A stretch of DNA of 64,000 nucleotides, taken from contig NZ_SZNK01000001.1 of the NCBI RefSeq assembly GCF_005217615.1, forward strand, positions 949,501 through 1,013,500, read 5' to 3'. Every line of letters begins with the position of its first letter. The first letter of the stretch is position 1. A model generated the notes under the pieces. The model did not search any database, was not told the origin of the DNA, and saw nothing but the letters and a program-made list of their open reading frames with translations. The translations under genes were made by a program, and so were the position numbers. Below, one piece after another: positions 9,160 to 17,325 of the stretch. Origin of the DNA: Brevibacillus antibioticus (lineage in GTDB: Bacteria > Bacillota > Bacilli > Brevibacillales > Brevibacillaceae).

Positions 9160-10699
9160 CTTGATCTGTTTCCTCTCGACGACGTGCTGCTAACAGGTTT
9201 CTAATAATCGCTCTAGCCTCTAAACCAAGCTCGTCATTAAAGTAATCAACAACGCTGTCATAGTCACCGAAAGCCTTTACAGCTTTAGAGAGCATTTGAT
9301 GAAAGCCCGAATGGGTAACCTCTAAATCAAAGACAGCTCTGGTTAAAATGCCAACATTCTCCCCAAATGTCTCTAAATCGGGTCGGTGTGCTGAAGATTC
9401 ACTCCCTGTTTTCTGAAGGATATAGACACAACTACTAGGTACCTCTTGGAGTACCACAGGAGAATGAGTAGCTACAATAGCAACACCATTCCTCTTAATT
9501 AATAGATCTGATAATACGCGTGTAAATGCCGAGAGAAGTGGTGGATGTAGATGCCCTTCAGGTTCATCGAGTACGACCAAGGAACGGTCCTCCACCTTAT
9601 CTACCAGTTTGGTAATGGTAAGCAATACGATTGCATGACCAGAACTAAGCTTACGAAATAGCACTGGGGCGGTTTTCTTGAATACAGGTTCGTCCATTTG
9701 CATAAGTGAAGAAAACTCATATTCTTTAAAAACGGGGTCGGTCTCCAACATTTCTATAGCGTTTAACCATCGGTTTTTTTTAGCTCCAACTCTACACTCC
9801 ATAAGACTAGTTATTAATTCACGCTGTAGTTCTTCAGGACTTTTTGGTGAAGCAATATACGTATCTCCATTAGTTTTTGGTCGCTTTAGACCTACGTAAG
9901 AGTACTGTATTCCTTTATCTTTATTCGATTGTTCGTCCAATGGTTCGGTTTTATCAAAGGCACTGAAGGAAACCGCGACAAGATTAGAGAAAATATTCTC
10001 ATGGTACATATTCTTAGATGTAAACTCCCCATAAACTTCAGGTTTAGGCGTGATTATAGAATTTATCATATTCGTGAGTAACCGTGTTTTTCCAACACCG
10101 TTGCGACCAATTAGGATATGTATATTTGTGGGGGGGTTTGACTCTGGTTCAACCAAAAAATCAAGTTCTAGAGGTGTTTCTCCTTCAAAAGACGGTTCAA
10201 TGTATTTAAAACGATAACGAGTTAATCTGGCACCACCATTTGCCATATGACGAAACTGTCCCATAACTGTTGTCAGTGTAATACCCCGTAGGAGCGAATC
10301 CATAGTTACTCTTTCGTTTAACGCCTTTTCAAACAAAGTAGGATAAAATGCGATATCATTTAACGCCTGAAACACCTTCATTCGAATTTCCTCACCACAG
10401 ATGTTGTTAAGGTTATCATAATAACTATCATCTTGCCCAAGCGAAAAAAAATTCTCACCTAAACTATCGAAGGATTCAGGAATTTCTGGTCTCCCATAAT
10501 TTATTGTAGGACTCATACCAAAACGCCCAATTTTAACTCCACCGATATAATGTACGGTGCCCTCTTTGTCGACATAAGCCAAGGTATATAAGGTATGCCA
10601 TTCACGCCAATCGTTCCAATTGTCATGAATAAGATAAAGTTGCGAATGTGGTGAACTGGGTGGACTAAAACTAGGTGATTTCTTATATTCAATTAACAT
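9152..10699 (-). CDS. ptuA: Septu-type AAA/ABC ATPase PtuA-like
   Basis: I place the start at ATG 10699 behind GGGAGG (11-nt spacing) rather than at the longer open frame, giving 515 residues. Walker A is GRNGVGKT (198-205), the signature-like segment LSSGH is at 351-355, Walker B is LVVLDEPEGHLHPP (374-387), and ATHSP follows near 413. This is the OLD/RecF-like ABC ATPase arrangement of PtuA. The N-terminal 150 residues are specific to this family and unlike ordinary ABC proteins. With the downstream HNH gene it makes a Septu-like defence pair. A stand-alone AAA_15/AAA_21 protein is the alternative, but the coupled HNH partner argues for Septu. Confidence 0.75.
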   Translation of the reverse strand: MLIEYKKSPSFSPPSSPHSQLYLIHDNWNDWREWHTLYTLAYVDKEGTVHYIGGVKIGRFGMSPTINYGRPEIPESFDSLGENFFSLGQDDSYYDNLNNICGEEIRMKVFQALNDIAFYPTLFEKALNERVTMDSLLRGITLTTVMGQFRHMANGGARLTRYRFKYIEPSFEGETPLELDFLVEPESNPPTNIHILIGRNGVGKTRLLTNMINSIITPKPEVYGEFTSKNMYHENIFSNLVAVSFSAFDKTEPLDEQSNKDKGIQYSYVGLKRPKTNGDTYIASPKSPEELQRELITSLMECRVGAKKNRWLNAIEMLETDPVFKEYEFSSLMQMDEPVFKKTAPVLFRKLSSGHAIVLLTITKLVDKVEDRSLVVLDEPEGHLHPPLLSAFTRVLSDLLIKRNGVAIVATHSPVVLQEVPSSCVYILQKTGSESSAHRPDLETFGENVGILTRAVFDLEVTHSGFHQMLSKAVKAFGDYDSVVDYFNDELGLEARAIIRNLLAARRREETDQDA

Positions 10700-11244
10700 A
10701 TGATAATTATCCTCCCTAGAATTTTTGAACAATTTTATAAATATCCATAATGCCAAACGTTACAATTTACGTTAAGAACGTTGTTTTATAGCTACATTTC
10801 GATTTTTGAGGCAACAAGGGCATTTAGCCTATAGCTCCATCTTATCGATCTTACATTATCATACTAATTAGTCATTTTGTAGGGTTATGTAGGATGTAAC
10901 GAAATCCGTGCAGCTTATTTACCAATTCGTACTCAAGGATCTCTGCCCGCTAACCATGCATTGCCCTCGAATTCTAATTAAATGAGCGTTACTTGAAAGG
11001 CTGGTGTTTAAGGTTAGTTTCTATTATCTACAATCGTGAATTACTCAAATCTGAATCGGCTACACAATCTATCAAAAGATTTGATAGATTGTCGTCCTGT
11101 TCCATTATTCGGCTAAGTAAGAACCATTTAATGAAGCTGTTGCGGGCGGGATAGTGAGATATCGAAGTGGATTTTACCCATTTATAGGATATACAAGTGA
11201 TATAATGTTATTGTCAAATTTATTATACTAACGGGGGGATCTCT
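10700..11244. other. Intergenic region with long hairpin and promoter
   Basis: No gene is visible. A 13-bp perfect stem with a 3-nt loop lies at 11064-11092 (arms ACAATCTATCAAA and complement); it lacks a T tail, so an operator or processing site is as likely as a terminator. A TGATATAAT at 11198-11206 (TG-N-TATAAT, an extended -10) lies 39 bp before the proposed kinase start and probably drives it; no good -35 is seen. Confidence 0.5.
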
Positions 11245-12462
11245 ATTCCTACTGATCAAGCCAGATTTCTACAACTAAAACTAAATCAAGTCTCTCAAAG
11301 GCATGGTTCGGATAGAGTAGCACTTTTTCGTGGGTTTTATGAAGATATTACTGACGAAAGATTAAAGGAAATGTTTTCAATTTTCCATGCTCAGTTCAAC
11401 GATTTATTTTCATTTATGAATGATAAAAGCTACGCAACTGGTGGCGGACATTACAATGCTGATGCAAGTAGAGATCTCATTGATCTAATTGAACAGGTCA
11501 GAATAGTTCAGTCTACACTCAGAGATGAATTTGCATTTGAGATAAATGACTATTATGAAAAATTAATGGGGAAATGCAGATCTTTTTTATCAAAAAGTAG
11601 AGGAAGTACAATCCCGGAAGATTTCCCTTCAATTAATCTTATAGAAGACCAACCTATTTTCATCCTCTCCGAAATTAAATTTATTCCAGGCGTGAAAGCA
11701 AGTGTATCAACAAAATTGCGATTTATAGGAGAAGGATCCTACGCAAAAGTATTCAAGTATAAAGACCCTCATTATGGTTCCTTTTTCGCTGTGAAAAGAG
11801 CAGAACACGACTTGCGACCCGATGAGTTGGAGCGGTTTAAGAATGAATTTAAAGATCTTAAAACCCTGGATTGCCCCTTCATTATCAAGGCATATAGCTA
11901 TGATGAAGAAGCAAATGAATATGTCATGGAGTATGCAGACGAGACATTAAGCAAATACATTTATAGGAATAACAGTACACTAACATTTAAAAAAAGGAGG
12001 GTTTTGGTAGAACAATTATTTCTTGCATTTAAGTATATTCATTCAACAGGAATACTTCATAGAGACATTAGTTATACGAATATTTTAGTTAAAAATTTCG
12101 GAGACAGTTCGACATTATTAAAAGTCTCGGATTTTGGTTTGGTTAAACGCGCAAGCAGCACGCTAACCAGACAGGGGACCGAAATAAAAGGGGCTATCAA
12201 TGACTACACTGACCTGACCGCAGTTGGTTTTGAAAATTACGAGATAAGACATGAAACATATGCTCTTGGAAAAGTGATTTATTTTATCCTTACTGGCCGA
12301 TCTAACGGGTATCATCGAGAAAAAAATGATGCGCTGAATGAATTCATATCAAGAGCAATTTCACCTAATAAAGGAATTAGGTTTACTAGTGTAGATGAGA
12401 TGAGGGATGTATTGGTCGGAAAGGTATATCCTTCTCTTCGAATAAGTGAATTAAGTAAATAA
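11245..12462 (+). CDS. Hanks-type serine/threonine protein kinase, probable ATT start
   Basis: All core kinase motifs are present: glycine loop GEGSYAKVF (162-170), AVKRAE with the ATP-binding Lys184, HRDISYTN (272-279, catalytic Asp274) and DFGLVKR (296-302), numbered from ATT 11245. HRDISYTN differs from the usual HRDLKPxN. The N-terminal 150 residues are a separate helical domain of unknown role, and no transmembrane or PASTA segment follows, so the enzyme is soluble. The frame extends 42 codons upstream of the first ATG (11371), which has almost no spacing to its purine run. A GGGGGG site at 11233-11238 sits 6 nt before ATT 11245, so I infer a rare ATT start. Lone kinases in islands can be defence effectors (Stk2-like); that role is inferred. 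Confidence 0.75.
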   Translation: MPTDQARFLQLKLNQVSQRHGSDRVALFRGFYEDITDERLKEMFSIFHAQFNDLFSFMNDKSYATGGGHYNADASRDLIDLIEQVRIVQSTLRDEFAFEINDYYEKLMGKCRSFLSKSRGSTIPEDFPSINLIEDQPIFILSEIKFIPGVKASVSTKLRFIGEGSYAKVFKYKDPHYGSFFAVKRAEHDLRPDELERFKNEFKDLKTLDCPFIIKAYSYDEEANEYVMEYADETLSKYIYRNNSTLTFKKRRVLVEQLFLAFKYIHSTGILHRDISYTNILVKNFGDSSTLLKVSDFGLVKRASSTLTRQGTEIKGAINDYTDLTAVGFENYEIRHETYALGKVIYFILTGRSNGYHREKNDALNEFISRAISPNKGIRFTSVDEMRDVLVGKVYPSLRISELSK

Positions 12463-12572
12463 AGTATATTACGATGTTAGATCGTCTTTGGTAAACAATC
12501 TGTAGTGTATTATTGGGTCTGGATCGGAAAATGCTACACTGATACAAAATTAATACTTAACAACAGGTGTGA

Positions 12573-12917
12573 ATGGCCATGGAACCATCTATGTGCGTAA
12601 AGAGAGCTATAAACGATATGGCGGATCACGGGCAGTTATGCCGTGTCTTGCCGGAAGGAGTCACGCCGGTCACGTCAAGGCGACCAGAGGGAGAGATGCC
12701 TATTTCGAGCTCGGTTCCACGCAACAACATAATGGCGATCGAAGATGCGGGCAAGCGTACGATGGAATTTGTCGTGCTGTTCATAACGAACGTGTTCGAT
12801 GAACCTGAGTTCCATTGGCTCTCCAATCCATATGCCAGCGAGAACAAGGAGCGGTACAGGATTTCTGAGGCCGGTGCGCGGGTGTTCTTCTGGTGGCCAG
12901 AGAAAGGCAATGAATAA
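12573..12917 (+). CDS. Doubtful small protein in a GC-richer patch
   Basis: A 114-residue frame starts at ATG 12573 behind an AGGTG. Its second half (VVLFITNVFDEPEFHWLSNP, then YRISEAGARVFFWWPE) reads like a real polypeptide, but the first half is irregular, and two other frames are also open across this GC-richer 350-bp patch. I recognise no family. It may be a gene fragment brought in separately from its AT-rich neighbours. Confidence 0.3.
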   Translation: MAMEPSMCVKRAINDMADHGQLCRVLPEGVTPVTSRRPEGEMPISSSVPRNNIMAIEDAGKRTMEFVVLFITNVFDEPEFHWLSNPYASENKERYRISEAGARVFFWWPEKGNE

Positions 12918-13285
12918 TGATGAGACGTGGGGCTAGTATAATCATTTAGTATCCATAGGAATTCGGTAAAAATGGTAATTGATAAACTGCAGAAGTTCAA
13001 ACTTGTCCTCTGACAACACTTATCGGAGGATAGGAACATATCCAGTAACGACCGCGATCTCGCGGTTTTTATTTTACTGGTATAATTCTTGCCTGAGAAA
13101 TGGGAGTTAGTTCTTTGGCATTTACAATTTCAGTGTAAATGGAGCTGGTCAATATTATTGTGGAGAGGAGTTATCATTTGCTTTTCTCATCATATTGAGA
13201 ATTAGAACTTTTGCAACTGACTTCAATTTTAATATGTCTCTGTAATACGTTAAGAGCCCAGTGCATTGTTTCTGGGCTCTTAGCG
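12918..13285. terminator. Intergenic region with two hairpins
   Basis: ACCGCGA-TC-TCGCGGT at 13051-13066 followed by T5ATTTT is a good intrinsic terminator for plus-strand transcription. TAAGAGCCCAG/CTGGGCTCTTA at 13251-13282 is a perfect 11-bp stem directly after the stop of the minus-strand DGQHR gene; its tail is not T-rich. No gene is visible between them. Confidence 0.6.
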
Positions 13286-14281
13286 TTAACCGATCATTTG
13301 CTCTAATAACTCCGAGGCTAGCGTTCTCGAACCACTCAAACCCTTTACATACTTCAATGGCCCCTCACTCGACCACTCGATCCCCTTAAGTTTCTTAATA
13401 TGACGTGCAGCTGAAGTAAGATCGACTTGTTTACGGGGTTCCTGTATGCAGGTTACAAGAACTTGGGAACCTGCGATTGATAGAGCATCTAAGCATACAA
13501 TATGTGTTAAGCGTTGGCCTTTATAGTCCATCCATTCTGAAGGGAACAATTCCTTCATTGTAGAGAAATAAAATGTGGCAAGAGAAAGCTTTTCCTCCTT
13601 TGTGAAAACACTTAGTTTTTGATTTTTAAACAACAAGCTTAATGTTCGGTATAAGTTTTGAAGTGTAATATGCCTGCTTTTGTTACGTTTGCCGAGGATA
13701 CTTCCATTATTATGGAAGGGGCTACCGCTCTGGATTAAGAGCTGTGTTGCAACCCAACTAAGTTCATCAGAATCTCTACGTAAATATTTACTTAATGAGG
13801 AGCCTATGCCTTTAGCTTTTGTATTAATCGTATCAAAAAGCCTAATCTCCTCATCTTCATCGAGATAATGAAAGGAAAGGAACGGGATGTTTAAATCCGA
13901 ATTTGTTTCTTGAATGTACCGCTTTATACCCCCTAAACGATGTTGCCCATCCATTAAAGAGGCCTTACCTTTACAGATTAGACGACCATATGCCGGTCGA
14001 GCACGATCGTAACAAACAAACTCCCACTTCGATGCAGCGTTGAGTAGGATAGGTGTGAAAAGTGCATCTTCTCCTTTTGAAAGATAAATTGCAAAATCGT
14101 GGCTTCTTTTTTGATCGACTGGCCTTTGATATCCTTTACCCGACGGATCATCATATGGCTTTACATAATACAATCCCATTATGGTTGACGCAGATATATT
14201 ACCCTGATAGGCAATTTTACCTCTGATTTTACTGACTAGAACATTCTCTATAACTACTTGATTTGGAAGTGTTGTGTCCAT
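13286..14281 (-). CDS. DGQHR-domain protein (DndB-like)
   Basis: The 331-residue protein has the diagnostic DGQHR at residues 111-115 inside SLMDGQHRLGGIKRY, preceded by YQRPVDQKR and followed by LFDTINTKAKGIGSSL. This is the order seen in DndB and other ParB-like DGQHR proteins. DndB represses the dnd DNA-phosphorothioation operon; orphan DGQHR proteins of unknown role are common on islands. No dndA, C, D or E gene is nearby, so a sulfur-modification function is not supported. It is divergent from an XRE regulator across 141 bp that contain two copies of ATGACTATA (near 14298 and 14368), possible operator half-sites. ATG 14281 follows CAGGAGA. Confidence 0.7.
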   Translation of the reverse strand: MDTTLPNQVVIENVLVSKIRGKIAYQGNISASTIMGLYYVKPYDDPSGKGYQRPVDQKRSHDFAIYLSKGEDALFTPILLNAASKWEFVCYDRARPAYGRLICKGKASLMDGQHRLGGIKRYIQETNSDLNIPFLSFHYLDEDEEIRLFDTINTKAKGIGSSLSKYLRRDSDELSWVATQLLIQSGSPFHNNGSILGKRNKSRHITLQNLYRTLSLLFKNQKLSVFTKEEKLSLATFYFSTMKELFPSEWMDYKGQRLTHIVCLDALSIAGSQVLVTCIQEPRKQVDLTSAARHIKKLKGIEWSSEGPLKYVKGLSGSRTLASELLEQMIG

Positions 14282-14422
14282 ATTTCATTCTCCTGTAATG
14301 ACTATAGTATCTTGGTAACAACAATAATAGTTTTTATAAGATCTAAAATCAATTGGTTTTATATGTTATGACTATATTTAATTGCCTGCATGACTTGCCT
14401 ACTCTTTAAGAGAGGTGGTTTT

Positions 14423-14767
14423 ATGGCAGGGTTAATTAATCAAATCGGGAAACAAATACGTATTCTTCGAAAAAATCGTGGACTTACACAAGAGCAGTTG
14501 GGAGAGAAAGTAAAATTACCTCAGTCATATATCGGTGGTGTAGAGCGAGGGGAGAAGAACATCTCAATCGAAACCCTTGAGCGGTTCATTCTTGCTTTAA
14601 AAGTTAGCCCTTCTGAGTTATTTGGAACGGAACTACCTTCTGATAAGGAAAAGATTCTGGACTTACTCAAAGTGTTACTTCAAAATCGTAGCTTAAAAGA
14701 AATAGAGATCATTTACAACCTATCCAAAGACGTGCTAAGCGCTTTTGATGCCAAAAATGCTGATTAG
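14423..14767 (+). CDS. XRE-family helix-turn-helix regulator
   Basis: I start the protein at ATG 14423 behind AGAGGTGG (114 residues); an upstream ATG has no site. Residues 6-62 form a Cro/C1-type HTH (QIRILRKNRGLTQEQLGEKV, then PQSYIGGVERGEKNISIETL) and the last 40 residues make a helical dimerisation tail. It lies next to the divergent DGQHR gene and before the convergent polymerase operon. Such proteins commonly control defence or phage-type genes; likely targets here are its own promoter and the DGQHR gene. Confidence 0.85.
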   Translation: MAGLINQIGKQIRILRKNRGLTQEQLGEKVKLPQSYIGGVERGEKNISIETLERFILALKVSPSELFGTELPSDKEKILDLLKVLLQNRSLKEIEIIYNLSKDVLSAFDAKNAD

Positions 14768-14774
14768 ACTGCTT

Positions 14775-14803
14775 CAAAAAAGTGGTCTTAAACCGACCAC
14801 TTT
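14775..14803 (-). terminator. Intrinsic terminator of the YolD/YqzH-polymerase operon
   Basis: AAAGTGGTC (14779-14787) pairs with GACCACTTT (14795-14803). Read on the minus strand the stem is followed by TTTTT, placing a terminator 15 nt after the stop of the fusion gene. The same stem may weakly stop the XRE transcript. Confidence 0.7.
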
Positions 14804-14817
14804 CCGCAGCCGCTGGT

Positions 14818-15300
14818 CTAGTTGTCGCTATTTCTGAACATATCGGAGACATATTTTGAAATTCGCATACTTATTTCTGCTCGTGCTACATCACGCACTA
14901 TAGCGAAGGTATCCTCATAACCTCGACACACAAACCGATAATACAGCGCGCTATCTATGCGTTCTTCTTGAAATACTTTAATATTTTTTGCCTTCAGTTT
15001 TTTCCTGACCTCACTTAGATCCAGATGGATTCGTGCCATCAATACTTGGGAAGCTTTGAGGTAAAGATTTTTCAATGAATAGGACGAGAGGCCGATTTCT
15101 GTACTGTTTTTATCGACTATCGTTAAGATCATCGGCAGAAGAACCGAATCCCTTATTAATTCAAGTTCTTCTTTGCTGGGTAACTCTGGTTTGACCGGCT
15201 TTTGTTGCAGATTCTTTCTGCTTAAATATTGTTCTCGGTGTTCTGGAAGCATCATTCGACTAGATTCCCATCGTCCATTATTCTGAAGTTTTTTACTCAT
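14818..15300 (-). CDS. YolD/YqzH fusion, polymerase-associated protein
   Basis: The first 30 residues, with RMMLPEHREQYLSRK, match the N-terminus of the host YolD-like protein at 28737 (RFVLPEHREMYLRIK). From residue 45 the protein follows the host YqzH-like protein at 28369: ELIRDSVLL versus ELIRQYILF, and YYRFVCRGYEDTFAIVR versus MYVVHYRQRGYVREAIY. So one 160-residue protein combines parts of the two small proteins that are encoded separately after host-type polymerase genes. Its ATG overlaps the polymerase stop by 4 bp (ATGA), so both are made from the SOS-controlled transcript. YolD-like proteins are thought to act like UmuD partners of Y-family polymerases; the biochemistry of YqzH is unknown to me. 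Confidence 0.7.
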   Translation of the reverse strand: MSKKLQNNGRWESSRMMLPEHREQYLSRKNLQQKPVKPELPSKEELELIRDSVLLPMILTIVDKNSTEIGLSSYSLKNLYLKASQVLMARIHLDLSEVRKKLKAKNIKVFQEERIDSALYYRFVCRGYEDTFAIVRDVARAEISMRISKYVSDMFRNSDN

Positions 15301-16550
15301 CTATAGTGCCCTCCTATTTTCGCACTACGCTCTTGAGCTTGTGCTGCTCCCAATAAAGATGATGCGCGCAAAATCGCTGTGCTTCCGTAGCGATTCTTTA
15401 TTTGATCTGTGGTGCGTTCTAGCCTTTTGTACCTTTCTCTATTACCGAAGAAGGAAAGTTGGTACTCATCATCACGGCTCAAATTTGATACCACTATTCC
15501 AAGTTTTCGAATCGGTTGTTCATCCCAATGGGTATAAAACAACTTCCGAGCTGCTTCAAACACCTCATTGGTTATATTGGTTGGATCGTCAATCGTGATT
15601 TGTCTAAAAAATCCCGTAGGTCTGTCAAAGTCAGCACCTTGAGCTCCTACGGATACCACTTTTCCGATGTAGCCTTTGGCACGACAACGGCGACAAACTT
15701 CTTCGCTTAACTCAAGCAGTATGACGTCGATATCCTCCTTATGGGAATAGTCACGCGGCAAAGTCGTTTGATGTCCAATAGCTTGTTGATGATCGTGTGT
15801 GCCTGGCGTAACTGCGCTTGGGTCTATGCCGTTCGCAGTTTGCCAATACAATTCAGCTTGTATATCACTATTTTTACCCATAACAAGTTTCATTCTACGT
15901 TTGAAATCACCAAGTGGAAGTTTGGCTATATCGCCAATTGTCGCAATGCCTATTCGGTTAAAGTGAGCCGTCATCCGTGAACCGACACCGAACATTTTGT
16001 TGATGGGCTGAGGCCATAACAGACTATCTATATCGCTTTTAGGAAGTGTGAAGATACCCGTTTCACTTTTTTTAGCCCATATGTCAGTTGCCATTTTCGC
16101 CAACATCTTCGTTGAACTTATACCCACCCTAATCCAAACACCGGTAGACATCATTACCTTGACTTGTATTCGTTTTGCAATTTCTTCTGGAGATCCAAAA
16201 TAAGAAAGCGATCCGGTCACATCCAAAAATTGCTCGTCAATTGAAAATGGCTCAACTAAGTCTGTAAAGGATTCAAAGATCTCAGTAATCATTAGTGATA
16301 CATCGATATAAGTCTGCATGCGAGGACGTATAACGACTGCATCAGGACATTTAGCGAGAGCCTGACCCAATGTTTCTGCCGTAGTTATTCCAAACTTTTT
16401 GGCCACAGGACATGCTGCTAAGACGATGCCTGATCTTCTAGCCGGATCTCCGGCCACAATAACGGGACTATTGCGATATTCTGGACGTGCTGCCTTTTCA
16501 ACAGATGCATAAAATGATTGGCAATCCGCCAACATTATTACGGGCACCAC
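15297..16550 (-). CDS. Island-encoded Y-family DNA polymerase (UvrX/PolY2-like)
   Basis: The 417-residue protein is full length and has the key Y-family elements. Asp9 lies in IMLADCQSFYAS, SIDEQFLDV is the catalytic acidic pair, a helix-hairpin-helix-like segment reads GVGSRMTAHFNRIGIATIGD, and the little finger ends QERSAKIGGHYR. It is clearly homologous to the split host polymerase but much diverged, so it was not derived by the recent duplication. Two LexA-type boxes lie upstream (16573-16609). It would perform error-prone translesion synthesis after DNA damage, in the manner of UvrX of phage SPbeta. Because the host gene is broken, this may be the only copy of this subfamily working here. 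Confidence 0.9.
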   Translation of the reverse strand: MVPVIMLADCQSFYASVEKAARPEYRNSPVIVAGDPARRSGIVLAACPVAKKFGITTAETLGQALAKCPDAVVIRPRMQTYIDVSLMITEIFESFTDLVEPFSIDEQFLDVTGSLSYFGSPEEIAKRIQVKVMMSTGVWIRVGISSTKMLAKMATDIWAKKSETGIFTLPKSDIDSLLWPQPINKMFGVGSRMTAHFNRIGIATIGDIAKLPLGDFKRRMKLVMGKNSDIQAELYWQTANGIDPSAVTPGTHDHQQAIGHQTTLPRDYSHKEDIDVILLELSEEVCRRCRAKGYIGKVVSVGAQGADFDRPTGFFRQITIDDPTNITNEVFEAARKLFYTHWDEQPIRKLGIVVSNLSRDDEYQLSFFGNRERYKRLERTTDQIKNRYGSTAILRASSLLGAAQAQERSAKIGGHYR

Positions 16551-16572
16551 AATGACACCCCCAAATTAATGC

Positions 16573-16609
16573 GAAAATATGTTCTTATTATATATCGAAT
16601 GTACGTTCG
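16573..16609 (-). promoter_or_regulatory. Two LexA (SOS) boxes upstream of the island polymerase
   Basis: CGAATGTACGTTCG at 16596-16609 is close to the consensus CGAACATATGTTCG, and GAAAATATGTTC at 16573-16584 differs from GAACATATGTTC at one base. They lie 23 to 59 bp before the ATG, where LexA would block the promoter. Confidence 0.7.
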
Positions 16610-16681
16610 TAATACAAGGGATAAATCATCCAGTTCAGGTATTTTTTCCACCCTAATATTTTTCTTCAAGCTCTCAATACA

Positions 16682-16724
16682 ACAATGGTCCCAGAACTCC
16701 TGAATAGAGTTCTGGGACCATTGT
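16682..16724. repeat. Perfect 18-bp inverted repeat with 7-nt loop
   Basis: ACAATGGTCCCAGAACTC (16682-16699) and its exact complement (16707-16724) form a very stable stem. Neither side has a T run, so an ordinary terminator is unlikely. It overlaps the first codons of the frame at 16685. Confidence 0.8.
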
Positions 16725-17050
16725 ATGCAAAACCTTGGGCAAAAGGCAAAAGAGGGGTAATCAAATGTAAAATAATTAAAAGAGTCTTTCGCGTAAGAAA
16801 CAACTGCAAAAATCCAATTATTATTTCGATGAAATTACCAAACTTTCTTGAGATATCTGAATCAGAAACGGCTATTCCTTTGACACTTCACAATTGTACA
16901 GCACATACTCATTTAAATTGTGGTCATACCGAACTCCATTGCTATCCATGTAAATTTTATAAACCAGATGACGAAACATATAAAGAACATGAGGCGCAGC
17001 TTTTACGATTCATTATTATGGCACTTCAGGATCAGTCACGGGCTAGGTAA
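16685..17050 (+). CDS. Small Cys/His-rich protein, start uncertain
   Basis: The C-terminal part is convincing as protein and has a dense metal-site look: HNCTAHTHLNCGHTELHCYP followed by CKFYKPDD (CxxxHxHxxCGHxxxHCxPC). The formal ATG at 16685 lies in the 18-bp hairpin without a ribosome site, so translation more likely begins downstream, perhaps at the ATG at 16829 (MKLPNFLEI). It is the first of three small plus-strand genes. Function unknown; a zinc-binding domain is inferred. Confidence 0.45.
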   Translation: MVPELLNRVLGPLYAKPWAKGKRGVIKCKIIKRVFRVRNNCKNPIIISMKLPNFLEISESETAIPLTLHNCTAHTHLNCGHTELHCYPCKFYKPDDETYKEHEAQLLRFIIMALQDQSRAR

Positions 17051-17069
17051 AAAATATTGGGAAAAAGAG

Positions 17070-17324
17070 ATGCTTACATTAAAATTCGAGGAGATTAATC
17101 CTCTAATTAGCAACAGTTTTAAAAAATTGTTCAGACATTTTGGGCTAAACAATAAAGATGTAAGCAAATTGGAGAAATACTTACGAAAGGTTGCTAAAAA
17201 CTACATAACAACGCAAAAGGGCTCAAGGGTAACACCTACACCTGTTAGAAGCAATGGAATTAATAAAGGAGACCAAATCATGGTAAGACCGAAATCGTAT
17301 TCACAAAGGGATTTAAAAAGGTAA
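17070..17324 (+). CDS. Small basic hypothetical protein
   Basis: An 84-residue product from ATG 17070 (preceded by GAAAAAGAG). It is helical and basic (SNSFKKLFRHFGLNNKDVSK, LEKYLRKVAKNY), with a charged tail ending SYSQRDLKR. I recognise no family. It begins 20 nt after the Cys-rich gene and ends 2 nt before the next start, so the three form a short operon. A nucleic-acid-binding role would fit the charge but is a guess. Confidence 0.5.
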   Translation: MLTLKFEEINPLISNSFKKLFRHFGLNNKDVSKLEKYLRKVAKNYITTQKGSRVTPTPVRSNGINKGDQIMVRPKSYSQRDLKR

Positions 17325-17325
17325 T

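Noticed and set aside
9152..10756. Longer PtuA-like protein starting at 10756
   Set aside because: The extra 19 residues precede the good GGGAGG site; ATG 10699 is better.
13286..14281. Part of a Dnd phosphorothioation system
   Set aside because: Only the DGQHR protein is present; no cysteine desulfurase, DndC, D or E gene in the window.
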